A model generated the notes under the pieces. The model was not told where the DNA came from and did no database searches. It saw only the letters and a program-made list of their open reading frames with translations. 25,181 bases of DNA from DATCMA01 sp036563645 (GTDB taxonomy: Bacteria > Actinomycetota > Actinomycetes > Mycobacteriales > Micromonosporaceae). Below, one piece after another: positions 7,542 through 15,489 of the stretch. The position numbers and the translations under genes were made by a program. Numbering within the stretch: the first letter of the stretch is position 1; every line of letters begins with the position of its first letter. The stretch lies in NCBI GenBank assembly GCA_036563645.1, contig DATCMA010000064.1:1-25181 (forward strand), given 5' to 3'.

Positions 7542-8456
7542 TCAGCGGACCGCGGGGGCGACGGTGAGCGTGCCGGCCGCGACGTCGAGGGTGGCGCTCA
7601 CCCCGAGCGGCACGGTGAGCTGGCCGTGGCCGTGCCCGATCGGCAAGCCGCCGAGCACCGGCACCCCCAGCCGGGATAGCCGCTCGCGCAGCACCTCGGC
7701 GACGGTGACCGGCCAGTGGTCGGCGCACCCCGTGAACTGGCCGACCGCCACCCCGGCCACCCCGCGCAGCGCCCCCGAGCGGAGCAGCTGGGTGAGCATC
7801 CGGTCCACTTTGTACGGAGGCTCGTTGACGTCCTCGATGAGCAGGATCGCCCCGGTGAGATCGGGCATGTCGGGGGTGCCGAGAGAGGAGACGATCAGGG
7901 AGAGGTTGCCGCCGAGCAACGTCCCGGTCGCGGTGCCGGGGACCAGCACGGAGGCCGTCTCCTCCGTCGCGACCCGGGATACGGTGACCGGAGTGGGCTC
8001 CATGAGCGCTCGGCGCAGGGACTCGGCAGACGCGGCGGGGGTACGCGTGTCGCGCCACGCCATCCCCGGGCCGTGCACAGTGGCGAGTCGCGCCCCACGC
8101 CAGAGCGCGAGCTGCAGGGCGGTGATATCCGAGAAGCCCGCCACAACCTTCGGGTCGCGCCGGACCGCCGCCATGTCGATGGCGTCGACGATCCGTTGGG
8201 CGCCGTAGCCGCCGCGGGTGACGAGGATCCCGCGGACCGCGGGGTCGGCGAAGGCGGCGTTGAGATCGGCGGCGCGCGCCTCGTCCGGCCCGGCGAGGTA
8301 ACCGTGTCGGGCGTAGACGTGGGGCGCGAGGACCGGTCGCAACCCCCACGAGGCCACCAGCTCGATTCCGCGAGCCACCCGCTCCGGCCGGACCGGGCCG
8401 GACGGGGAGACCAGCGCCACCACGTCCCCCGGGCGTAGCGCCCGCGGTCGCACCAC
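7542..8456 (-). CDS. ldcA: muramoyltetrapeptide LD-carboxypeptidase (peptidase S66)
   Basis: The family cuts the terminal D-Ala from muropeptide tetrapeptides during peptidoglycan recycling or remodelling. The protein carries the S66 features: VALVSPSGPV at the N-terminus, ILVTRGGYGAQRI, the nucleophile Ser in VAGFSDITAL (about residue 109), the Glu in LLIEDVNEPPYKVDRML (about 208) and the His in GGLPIGHGHGQ (about 275). Length is about 304, normal. The start is not settled: GTG 8456 and GTG 8453 follow a GGGTGA ribosome-like site, whereas GTG 8471 lies 8 bases after a TACCCT -10-like element and could be leaderless. The gene is divergent from the amidotransferase-like gene. No signal peptide is seen, so a cytosolic recycling role is likely. 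Confidence 0.92.
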   Translation of the reverse strand: MVRPRALRPGDVVALVSPSGPVRPERVARGIELVASWGLRPVLAPHVYARHGYLAGPDEARAADLNAAFADPAVRGILVTRGGYGAQRIVDAIDMAAVRRDPKVVAGFSDITALQLALWRGARLATVHGPGMAWRDTRTPAASAESLRRALMEPTPVTVSRVATEETASVLVPGTATGTLLGGNLSLIVSSLGTPDMPDLTGAILLIEDVNEPPYKVDRMLTQLLRSGALRGVAGVAVGQFTGCADHWPVTVAEVLRERLSRLGVPVLGGLPIGHGHGQLTVPLGVSATLDVAAGTLTVAPAVR

Positions 8457-8525
8457 CGCTTCACCCGCCACAGGCCGCAAGGGTAGGCGTTAGACCCGTG
8501 GCGTCGGCCGCGGCGGGGCGGGCGT

Positions 8526-8531
8526 TAGCCT
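8526..8531 (+). promoter_or_regulatory. -10 element, leaderless start of the amidotransferase-like gene
   Basis: TAGCCT is followed by exactly 6 bases and then GTG 8538. No ribosome site is present. It is probably the promoter of the whole 8538-15395 unit. Confidence 0.55.
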
Positions 8532-8537
8532 CGACGA

Positions 8538-9299
8538 GTGGCGAGCGCGTTGGTGATCGAGAACGATCCGACGAACGGTCTGGGCCGGCTAGGGGAGTGG
8601 CTGACCGAAGCCGGGCTGGAGCTGGCGGTGCGGCGGCCCCACGCCGGTGATCCCCTCCCGGAGAGCCTGGACGAGTACGCCGCCCTGGTGGTGCTCGGCG
8701 GAGAGCAGCGGGCGTACCCGGGGCCGGACGGCACCCCAGGAGCGCCCTGGTTTCCCCAGGTGGAAGGGCTGCTGCGCAAAGCGGTCCGCCACCGCGTCCC
8801 CACCCTCGGCATCGGGCTCGGGGCGCAGCTGCTCGCGACCGCCCACGGCGGCACGGTGGAGCAAAGCCCGTCGGGTCCGGAGATCGGCCCGAATCTCGTG
8901 GGCCGGCGAGACGCGGCGCAGCGGGACCCGCTCTTCCGGTTCGTCCCGCTCATGCCGGACGTCCTGCAGTGGCACTGGGACGAGATCACCGAGCTGCCGG
9001 CGGGCGCCGTGCTGCTCGCGGCCTCCACGCGCTACCCCCACCAGGCGTTCCGCCTCGGCGAGCGGGCCTGGGGACTCCAATTCCACATCGAATGCGACCC
9101 CACGATGATCGCCACCTGGGCGCTTCAGCCGCGCGTCGTCGACCTCGGATACGACCCGGACGAGGTCGTCGCCGCCTGCACGGCGGTGCTAGCCGATATT
9201 GAGGAGGTGTGGCAACCTTTCGCCGTCCGGTTCGCCCTGCTGGCGCTCGGCCAGCTCGACACGGGGCCACGCCCAACCCTGCCGCTGCTCGGACAGTGA
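8538..9299 (+). CDS. class I glutamine amidotransferase-like protein lacking the nucleophile Cys
   Basis: The 253-residue protein has the GATase1 fold seen in GMP synthase-type glutaminases: LVVLGGEQ (50-57, oxyanion-side strand), PTLGIGLGAQLLA (88-100) and GLQFHIECDP (179-188). In active members the motif is GICxGxQ; here residue 93 is Gly (GGG codon, 8814-8816). The partner His183 and Glu185 are kept, as is the WHWDE substrate-side segment. Glutamine hydrolysis by the usual mechanism is therefore not expected. The frame is intact and coding quality is good, so it is not a decaying gene. It starts at GTG 8538, directly after a -10 element, and ends 6 bases before glnE, so it is very likely cotranscribed with it. 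A regulatory or binding role is possible; function unknown. Confidence 0.85.
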   Translation: MASALVIENDPTNGLGRLGEWLTEAGLELAVRRPHAGDPLPESLDEYAALVVLGGEQRAYPGPDGTPGAPWFPQVEGLLRKAVRHRVPTLGIGLGAQLLATAHGGTVEQSPSGPEIGPNLVGRRDAAQRDPLFRFVPLMPDVLQWHWDEITELPAGAVLLAASTRYPHQAFRLGERAWGLQFHIECDPTMIATWALQPRVVDLGYDPDEVVAACTAVLADIEEVWQPFAVRFALLALGQLDTGPRPTLPLLGQ

Positions 9300-9305
9300 C
9301 GTGGG

Positions 9306-12263
9306 ATGACCAGGCCGACCCTCGCCCGACTCGCCCGATACGGGTTTGAAACGACCCGCACCCTGGAGATGCTCGGGCCGGACGGGCTCGGGCTGTGGGA
9401 CGCCACGCGGCAGAGCCCGGCCGACGCGGGCGCGGACGAGGTGCTCACCGCCCTGTCCCGCTCCGCCGACCCCGACCGCGCCCTGCGGCAACTCCACCGG
9501 ATCGTCGAGACGATGCGCCGCGACGGCGGGGAGATCCGGGAGTTTCTCGACGCGCTGCGGGCCGACAGCGGCTTGCGCCACCGGCTGACCGCGGTCCTCG
9601 GAGCCTCCGAGGCGTTCGGTAACCAGCTCGTCGCCAACCCCGACCAGTGGCGGGCGCTCGCCGCGGATGGCGCGGCGCTCGACGCGCTGCGCGAGCGGGT
9701 CCGCGCCGCCCGCGACATCGGAGAGCTGCGCCACGCGTACCGGTTGGCCCTCCTGCGCATCGCCGCGGAGGACCTGACCGGTGAACTCGACCTGGAACAG
9801 GTCATGGCGGGGCTCTCTGAACTCGCCGACGCCACCTTGCACGCAGCGTACGCGATCGCGGTCGCGGAACGCCCCCCGGAGACCTCGCCACCCCGTCTGG
9901 CCGTGATCGCGATGGGGAAGTGCGGCGGGTGCGAGCTCAATTACGTCTCCGACGTCGACGTGATTTTCGTGGCGGCCACGGACGAGGACCTGCCCGCGGC
10001 CACCACCGTCGCCACTCGTCTGATCAACATCTGCGGGCAGGTCGCCTGGCCTATCGACGCCGCGCTGCGCCCCGAGGGGAGCCGGGGACCGCTGGTGCGC
10101 ACCCTCGCCAGCCACCTCGCCTACTACCGTCGCTGGGCTCGCACGTGGGAATTCCAGGCGCTGCTCAAGGCCCGCCCCGTCGCGGGCGACCTCGCGCTCG
10201 GCCAGGAGTGGATCGATCAGCTATCGCCGCTGCTGTGGACGGCGGCTGAGCGCCCGGAGGCGGTCGAGGACGTCCGGGCGATGCGGCGAAAGATCATTGA
10301 CAATATCCCGCCCAAGGTCCTTGAACGCGAGATCAAGCGGGGCCCAGGCGGGCTGCGCGACATTGAATTCGCCGTCCAGCTCCTGCAACTCGTCCACGGC
10401 CGAGCGGACGACACCCTCCGCCTGGCGGGCACCATACCCGCGCTGCGCGCCCTCGTCGACGGCGGCTACGTCGGGCGTGCCGACGGGGAAGCGCTGCTGC
10501 GGGGCTACCGCTTCCTGCGCACCGTCGAGCACCGCCTCCAGCTCCAAGGGCTGCGCCGGACGCACACCGTCCCCGCCGACCCCGCCGGACTCCGCTGGCT
10601 CGCCCACGCGCTCGGATACACCGCCTCCGGAACACGTGACGCGGTCGAGGCGTTCCGCGCCGACTGGATCACCCACGCCACCGAGGTCCGGCGGCTGCAC
10701 GCCAAGCTCCTCTACCGGCCGCTGCTCGAAGCGGTGGCCCGGGTCCCGGCCGAGGCGCTGCGGATGACCCCGGAGGCGGCGCGGCAACGGCTGGAGATCC
10801 TCGGGTTCGCCGATCCCGCGGGCGCGTTGCGGCACATCGAGGCGCTCACCGAAGGGGTATCGCGGACCGCCGCCATCCAACGGACGCTGCTGCCGGTGCT
10901 CTTGGAGGAGTTCGCCGACGCACCTGAGCCGGACCGCGGCTTGCTCAGCTACCGCCAGGTGTCGGAGAAGCTGGGCCGCACCCCCTGGTACCTGCGGCTG
11001 CTGCGGGACGAAGGCCCGGTCGCCGCGCGACTCGCCCGCGTGCTCGCGCTCTCCCGGTACGTCACCGACCTCCTCGCCCGCGAGCCCGAGGCGCTGCGGC
11101 TCCTCGCCGACGACAGCGAACTCACCCCGCGCCCGCGCCAGGTGCTGCTGGAGGGTTTCGCCGCCGCGGTCGACCGACACCTGGACGGCGGCGGATCAGA
11201 CCCCGTGCAGGCGATCTCCGCGCTGCGCGCGCTTCGCCGCCGCGAACTCCTCCGTCTGGCCTGCGCCGACGTGCTCCACACCTCCGGGCCGCTGGCTCCG
11301 GAACACCCCGTGGACACCACCGAGATCGGGATCGCGCTCTCGGAACTCGCCGACGCCACCCTCGCCGCCGCGCTGCGGGCCGCCGTCGCCGCCGTGTCCC
11401 CACCCCCGGGGTTGCGGTTCACGGTGATCGGAATGGGTCGGCTCGGCGGGTACGAGATGAGCTACCCCTCCGACGCCGACGTGCTCTTCGTCTACGACCC
11501 GCCGCCCGGGCTCGCGGACGAGGACGCCAGTGCCGCGGCGAACGCCGTCGCGGAGGAGCTGCGGCGGCTGTTGGGGATGCCTGCGCCGGACCCACCCCTC
11601 GGTGTCGACGCCGATCTGCGCCCGGAGGGGCGGCAAGGTCCGCTCGTGCGCAGCCTGGCCGCGTACGCCCAGTACTACGAGCGGTGGGCGAAGGTGTGGG
11701 AAGCCCAGGCGCTGCTGCGGGCCCGGTTCGTCTGCGGCGATCCCGACCTCGGCCGCGAATTCCTCGCCCTCGTCGACCCGATCCGCTATCCCGAGCAGGG
11801 TCTCCGTCGCGAGCAGGTGATCGAGATCCGGCGTATCAAGGCGCGGGTCGAGCGGGAACGCCTGCCGCGCGGGGCCGATCCGGCGACCCACACGAAGCTG
11901 GGGCGCGGTGGCCTCGCCGACGTCGAATGGGCCGTCCAGCTCGTGCAGCTCCGGCACGCCGGCCACCTGCCGGCTCTGCGCAGCACCCGGACGCTTGAGG
12001 CGCTCGCCGCGGCTCGCGACGCCGGGCTGATCGATCCGACGGACGCGGCGATGTTGGCCGCGGGGTGGACGATGGCGTCCCAGGTCCGCAACGCCCTCAC
12101 CCTGGTGCGCGGCCGGGCCACCGATCAGCTGCCCCGATACGGCCCGGTGCTCGCCGGGGTGACCCGCCTGCTCGGCCGCGCGGACACCGGGGAGTTCCTC
12201 GACGAGTACCTCCGCACGGGCCGGCGGGCGCGGGCCGCCGCGGAACGGGTCCTCAACAGCTAG
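9306..12263 (+). CDS. glnE: bifunctional glutamine synthetase adenylyltransferase/adenylyl-removing enzyme
   Basis: GlnE attaches AMP to, and removes it from, the regulatory Tyr of GlnA1, switching it off or on with nitrogen status. At 985 residues it has both nucleotidyltransferase domains. The N-terminal one shows MGKCGGCELNYVSDVDVIF (203-221; Asp216, Asp218). The C-terminal one shows MGRLGGYEMSYPSDADVLF (710-728; Asp723, Asp725). Each is followed by the characteristic LRPEG-x-x-GPLVR and a helical bundle (KRGPGGLRDIEFAVQLLQL; KLGRGGLADVEWAVQLVQL). Residue 209 is Cys where related enzymes I recall have Arg. The ATG at 9306 follows the previous stop by 6 bases with only a weak GTGGG nearby, so translational coupling is likely. 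The next gene starts 10 bases after its stop. Confidence 0.97.
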   Translation: MTRPTLARLARYGFETTRTLEMLGPDGLGLWDATRQSPADAGADEVLTALSRSADPDRALRQLHRIVETMRRDGGEIREFLDALRADSGLRHRLTAVLGASEAFGNQLVANPDQWRALAADGAALDALRERVRAARDIGELRHAYRLALLRIAAEDLTGELDLEQVMAGLSELADATLHAAYAIAVAERPPETSPPRLAVIAMGKCGGCELNYVSDVDVIFVAATDEDLPAATTVATRLINICGQVAWPIDAALRPEGSRGPLVRTLASHLAYYRRWARTWEFQALLKARPVAGDLALGQEWIDQLSPLLWTAAERPEAVEDVRAMRRKIIDNIPPKVLEREIKRGPGGLRDIEFAVQLLQLVHGRADDTLRLAGTIPALRALVDGGYVGRADGEALLRGYRFLRTVEHRLQLQGLRRTHTVPADPAGLRWLAHALGYTASGTRDAVEAFRADWITHATEVRRLHAKLLYRPLLEAVARVPAEALRMTPEAARQRLEILGFADPAGALRHIEALTEGVSRTAAIQRTLLPVLLEEFADAPEPDRGLLSYRQVSEKLGRTPWYLRLLRDEGPVAARLARVLALSRYVTDLLAREPEALRLLADDSELTPRPRQVLLEGFAAAVDRHLDGGGSDPVQAISALRALRRRELLRLACADVLHTSGPLAPEHPVDTTEIGIALSELADATLAAALRAAVAAVSPPPGLRFTVIGMGRLGGYEMSYPSDADVLFVYDPPPGLADEDASAAANAVAEELRRLLGMPAPDPPLGVDADLRPEGRQGPLVRSLAAYAQYYERWAKVWEAQALLRARFVCGDPDLGREFLALVDPIRYPEQGLRREQVIEIRRIKARVERERLPRGADPATHTKLGRGGLADVEWAVQLVQLRHAGHLPALRSTRTLEALAAARDAGLIDPTDAAMLAAGWTMASQVRNALTLVRGRATDQLPRYGPVLAGVTRLLGRADTGEFLDEYLRTGRRARAAAERVLNS

Positions 12264-12273
12264 GTCGCCGGCG

Positions 12274-13965
12274 ATGCGTACCTCGGCCATGGCTCGTCCA
12301 CCGCGTCTGTCACCCCCGCCGGCCCCGGCTCGCCTCACGCGCGCCCTCGACGGCGCGCGGCGGCGCCCGGTCGTCACCACCGCCGGGCTCGCCGGAGCGC
12401 TCGGGGTCGCCTTCCTCCTCGCCCCTCCGATGGGCACGGACTTGTCGGCGCAGGTCGCGCGGGCGGCCTTCGCGAGTCGCCACGGCGCCACCCCGGTCGA
12501 CTTCGGCTGGTACGGCGGCGTCTCGCCGTACGGGTACAGCCTCGTGACACCCCCGCTAATGGCCCTGTTCGGCCCCCGCCCCGTCGGGGCGGTGGCGATG
12601 GTGATCGCGGCGATCGCGTTCACGGTGATCCTGGGCCGGACCCAGGCCGTGCGGCCCGTGCTCGGCGGCGCGCTCGGGGCGCTCTGCCTGGCCGGGAATC
12701 TCGTCTCGGGTCGGATCACCTACGCGGTCGGGGTGGCGATCGGGCTGTGGGCGCTGGTCGCGCTGACCGCGTGGCCCGCGCCCCCGAGCGGGGCGCGGGC
12801 ACGCCCCGACGGGAGGAGCCGCTGGCGCTCGGTAGCGGCGGTCGCCGGGGCGCCGCTCGCCGCCCTGCTCGCCTCCGCGGCGAGCCCGGTCGCGGGGCTC
12901 TTCGTCGGTCTCGCCGGTGTGGCGTTGGCGCTCGGCGATCGGACCCGCTGGCGCGCGGGCCTCGCGGTGGCGGGGGCCGCCGCCGTCCCGCTCGGCGTCA
13001 CCGGCCTCGTCTTCGGCGACGGAGGCTGGATGAACATCAGCGCCCTCGACGCCGCCCGAGCCTGCTCCGTCAGCCTGCTGGTCGCCGTGGTGGTGCCGCG
13101 ACGACCGGTGCGGATCGGCGCGCTGCTCTCCGCCGCCGGGGTTGCCCTGGCGTACGCGGTCCCCACCCCGGTCGGGCTGAACGCCACCCGCCTGGCGGTG
13201 ATGTTCGCGCTGCCGCTGCTGGCCGCCTATGGCCAACTGCCCCGCCACCGGTTCCTGCCCGCGCCCGCGGGGCTCGCCGCGCTGCTCGTGATCGTGGCGA
13301 TCTGGCAGCCACCGGTCTCTCGCGTCGACCTGCGCAACGCCGGTGACCCCACCGCGGACCCCGGCTACTTCCGGCCCCTCCTCGACGAGCTGTCCCGCCG
13401 AGACCCCGCCGGGCGAATCGAGGTGGTCCCCACCACCAACTACTGGGAGGCGGCGTACGTGCCCCAGCGGGTCCCCCTGGCCCGCGGGTGGCTGCGCCAG
13501 GCGGATCTGGCGCGCAACCCGCTGTTCTTCGACGGGACGCTCGATGCCGCCGCGTACGAGAGCTGGCTGCGGGACAACGCCGTCGCCTACGTCGCCGTCG
13601 CCGACGCGCCCCCCTCGTGGGTGGGGCGGCGTGAGGCGGAACTCATCGCCCACGGGCTGCCGTACCTCACCGAGGTGTGGCGTGACCGGCACTGGCTGCT
13701 GTACGCGGTGCGGGACCCCGCGCCGATGGTGGCCGCCCCAGGGCAGCTCGTCCGAGCTGACGCGGCCCGCGTGGTGTTCGACGTCGACCAGCCCGGGGAG
13801 GTGCTGGTGCGGGTGCGCTGGTCGCGGTGGCTGCGGCTGAGCGGGCCGGAGGGGTGCCTCGCCGCCGGGGAGCGAGGGTGGACGGTCGTGCGGGTGCGGA
13901 CCCCGGGGCGGTACGTGGTGTCGGGAGGATTGCGGCCGGGGCCGCGGTGCGGGCCGGTACGGTGA
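12274..13965 (+). CDS. large polytopic membrane protein, possible GT-C glycosyltransferase
   Basis: I do not recognise this family with certainty. The 563-residue protein has a basic Pro-rich N-terminus (1-35), then roughly nine to eleven hydrophobic segments between about 37 and 350, and a soluble C-terminal part of about 210 residues that is probably outside the membrane. This build (multi-span core plus extracytoplasmic tail) and its overlap with a mannosyltransferase gene suggest a lipid-linked sugar transferase or an assembly partner. No catalytic motif can be fixed. Motifs visible are FGWYGGVSPYGYS after the first span and VVPTTNYWEAAYVPQ at the start of the tail. The start is ATG 12274 (ATG 12289 is an alternative). 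Its TGA overlaps a GTG of the next gene. Confidence 0.7.
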   Translation: MRTSAMARPPRLSPPPAPARLTRALDGARRRPVVTTAGLAGALGVAFLLAPPMGTDLSAQVARAAFASRHGATPVDFGWYGGVSPYGYSLVTPPLMALFGPRPVGAVAMVIAAIAFTVILGRTQAVRPVLGGALGALCLAGNLVSGRITYAVGVAIGLWALVALTAWPAPPSGARARPDGRSRWRSVAAVAGAPLAALLASAASPVAGLFVGLAGVALALGDRTRWRAGLAVAGAAAVPLGVTGLVFGDGGWMNISALDAARACSVSLLVAVVVPRRPVRIGALLSAAGVALAYAVPTPVGLNATRLAVMFALPLLAAYGQLPRHRFLPAPAGLAALLVIVAIWQPPVSRVDLRNAGDPTADPGYFRPLLDELSRRDPAGRIEVVPTTNYWEAAYVPQRVPLARGWLRQADLARNPLFFDGTLDAAAYESWLRDNAVAYVAVADAPPSWVGRREAELIAHGLPYLTEVWRDRHWLLYAVRDPAPMVAAPGQLVRADAARVVFDVDQPGEVLVRVRWSRWLRLSGPEGCLAAGERGWTVVRVRTPGRYVVSGGLRPGPRCGPVR

Positions 13966-13970
13966 CTGCC

Positions 13971-15395
13971 ATGCCGCAGCCGCGCTATCGCGTCATCCGC
14001 TACGCCGGATTGGCGGGCGCGGTGCTCCTCGCGATCGCCGCCCAGCTCGGCGGGGCGTTGCCGGAGCTGCCCCGGCACCACCATCCCGTCGCCATCGCCC
14101 AGCACGGCCACGGGGCGTGGGTGCTGCTCGCCTGGCTGGTGGGCACCACCCTGCTCGTGTGGGCCTGGTGGTCGGCCCGGCACGCGGATCCGCCGCCGCG
14201 GTGGGTGGGCGTCACCGTCGGGCTCTGGTTCCTGCCGCTGCTCGTCGCGGCCCCCCAGGGCAGCCGCGACATCTACTCGTACGCCTGCCAGGGGGCGGTG
14301 TACGCCGCGGGCGGCGATCCGTACACCTACGGCGTCGCTGACCTCGGCTGCCCGTGGCTGTCGACCGTCACCCCGATGTGGCGGGACACCCCCGCGCCGT
14401 ACGGGCCGGTGTTCGTGCTGCTCGCCGGTCTCGCGGTCCAGCTCGGCGGGACGCTGTGGGGGAGTATCGCGCTGCTGCGCGCCCTGGCGGTGGCCGGAGT
14501 CGTGCTGATGGCGCTGTGCCTGCCCCCGCTCGCGCGGCGGGGCGGTATCCCGGCTGGCCGGGCGTTGTGGTTGGCGACCGCCTGCCCGCTCGTCGCCGTG
14601 CACCTGGTCGCGGGGGCGCACAACGACGCCCTCATGGTGGGGCTGCTGGTGGCGGGGTTGCTCGTCGTGGCGGTCTGGCCGGGCCGTCCCTGGGCGCTGC
14701 TCGGGGCGGGCGCGCTGCTCGGCCTCGCCGCCGCCATCAAGATCACGGCGGTGGTGGTGGTGCCGTTCGCCGCCCTCGGCGCCATCCCTGGGCGGTACCG
14801 CCTGGCCGCGTTCGTGCGGCACGGCGCGTGGCTGGCGCTCGGCGTGGTCGCCGCCATCGGTGGGGCGACGCTCGCCTCCGGCCTCGGCTTCGGCTGGATC
14901 GCGGGCTTGAGCCGCAGCGGCGACTCAGTGCAGTGGACCTCGCCGCCGACCGCCGTGGGCCTCTTCCTCGAGTACCTGGGGCGACTGGTCGGGGTGCGGC
15001 TGTCCGCCGTCCCGCTGACCCGGGTGCTCGGCCTCGTGGTGCTCGCTGGGGTGGTGGCGGTGCTGTGGTGGCGGGCGCGGACTCGGGACCCGTTCCTCGG
15101 CGCTGGCATGGCCCTGGCCGCCACGGTGGCCTTGTCGCCGGTGTTCCACCCCTGGTACGCGACCTGGCCGCTCGCCGTGCTCGCCGCGACCGCGCGACGG
15201 ACGAGGTGGTTTCTCCTTCCGGTCCTCGTCGCGTGTTTCCTCACGCTGCCCGACGGCAACAACCTGGCGCGCTTCACCAAGTTCCAGGGCACCGTCGTCA
15301 TGGTCGCGCTGATCGTGTGGGTCACGGGGCGGGGTATCCGGTGGGCGCGTGCGCAGCGTCGGTCCGCCGCCTCGGCCGTCACCTCACCGCGCTAG
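13971..15395 (+). CDS. polyprenol-phosphomannose-dependent alpha-1,6-mannosyltransferase (MptB-like)
   Basis: The 474-residue integral membrane protein matches the MptB/GT-C group, which extends mannan chains outside the membrane using polyprenyl-phosphate mannose. Visible markers are PQGSRDIYSYACQGAVY with the acidic Asp100 in the first large loop, GGDPYTYG, PAPYGPVFV, HNDALMVGLLVAGLL (His217, Asp219) and SPVFHPWYATWPL near the C-terminus, with about 11-13 hydrophobic spans. The exact product is unknown; lipomannan-like or another surface mannan is inferred. The start is ATG 13971 with GGTGA 5 bases upstream. GTG 13962, which overlaps the previous stop in a GTGA arrangement, is equally possible and would add three residues. 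A strong hairpin ends the unit. Confidence 0.8.
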   Translation: MPQPRYRVIRYAGLAGAVLLAIAAQLGGALPELPRHHHPVAIAQHGHGAWVLLAWLVGTTLLVWAWWSARHADPPPRWVGVTVGLWFLPLLVAAPQGSRDIYSYACQGAVYAAGGDPYTYGVADLGCPWLSTVTPMWRDTPAPYGPVFVLLAGLAVQLGGTLWGSIALLRALAVAGVVLMALCLPPLARRGGIPAGRALWLATACPLVAVHLVAGAHNDALMVGLLVAGLLVVAVWPGRPWALLGAGALLGLAAAIKITAVVVVPFAALGAIPGRYRLAAFVRHGAWLALGVVAAIGGATLASGLGFGWIAGLSRSGDSVQWTSPPTAVGLFLEYLGRLVGVRLSAVPLTRVLGLVVLAGVVAVLWWRARTRDPFLGAGMALAATVALSPVFHPWYATWPLAVLAATARRTRWFLLPVLVACFLTLPDGNNLARFTKFQGTVVMVALIVWVTGRGIRWARAQRRSAASAVTSPR

Positions 15396-15407
15396 GCCTC
15401 CCAACGC

Positions 15408-15446
15408 GATCCGCCTCGGCGGCCACGAGGGCCACCGAGGCGGATC
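15408..15446. terminator. bidirectional terminator between the mannosyltransferase gene and glnA1
   Basis: GATCCGCCTCGGCGGCC (15408-15424) pairs with GGCCACCGAGGCGGATC (15430-15446), 17 positions with one C-A mismatch and a 5-base loop. It lies 12 bases after the mannosyltransferase stop and 43 bases beyond the glnA1 stop on the other strand. Confidence 0.8.
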
Positions 15447-15489
15447 TGGGCGCACTGGGATGGGTCAGCAGGCGGTGAACAGGTGCCGA

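Noticed and set aside
5800..8349. 849-codon minus-strand frame
   Set aside because: Runs antisense through glnA2 and out of frame through ldcA; a typical GC-rich shadow with Arg/His/Pro-rich composition.
11196..12719. 507-codon minus-strand frame across glnE
   Set aside because: Antisense shadow of the C-terminal half of glnE and the next gene; no ribosome site or family signature.
13587..14822. 411-codon minus-strand frame rich in His, Arg and Gln
   Set aside because: Composition is that of a shadow frame, antisense to the membrane-protein/mannosyltransferase junction, both of which have coherent membrane spans.
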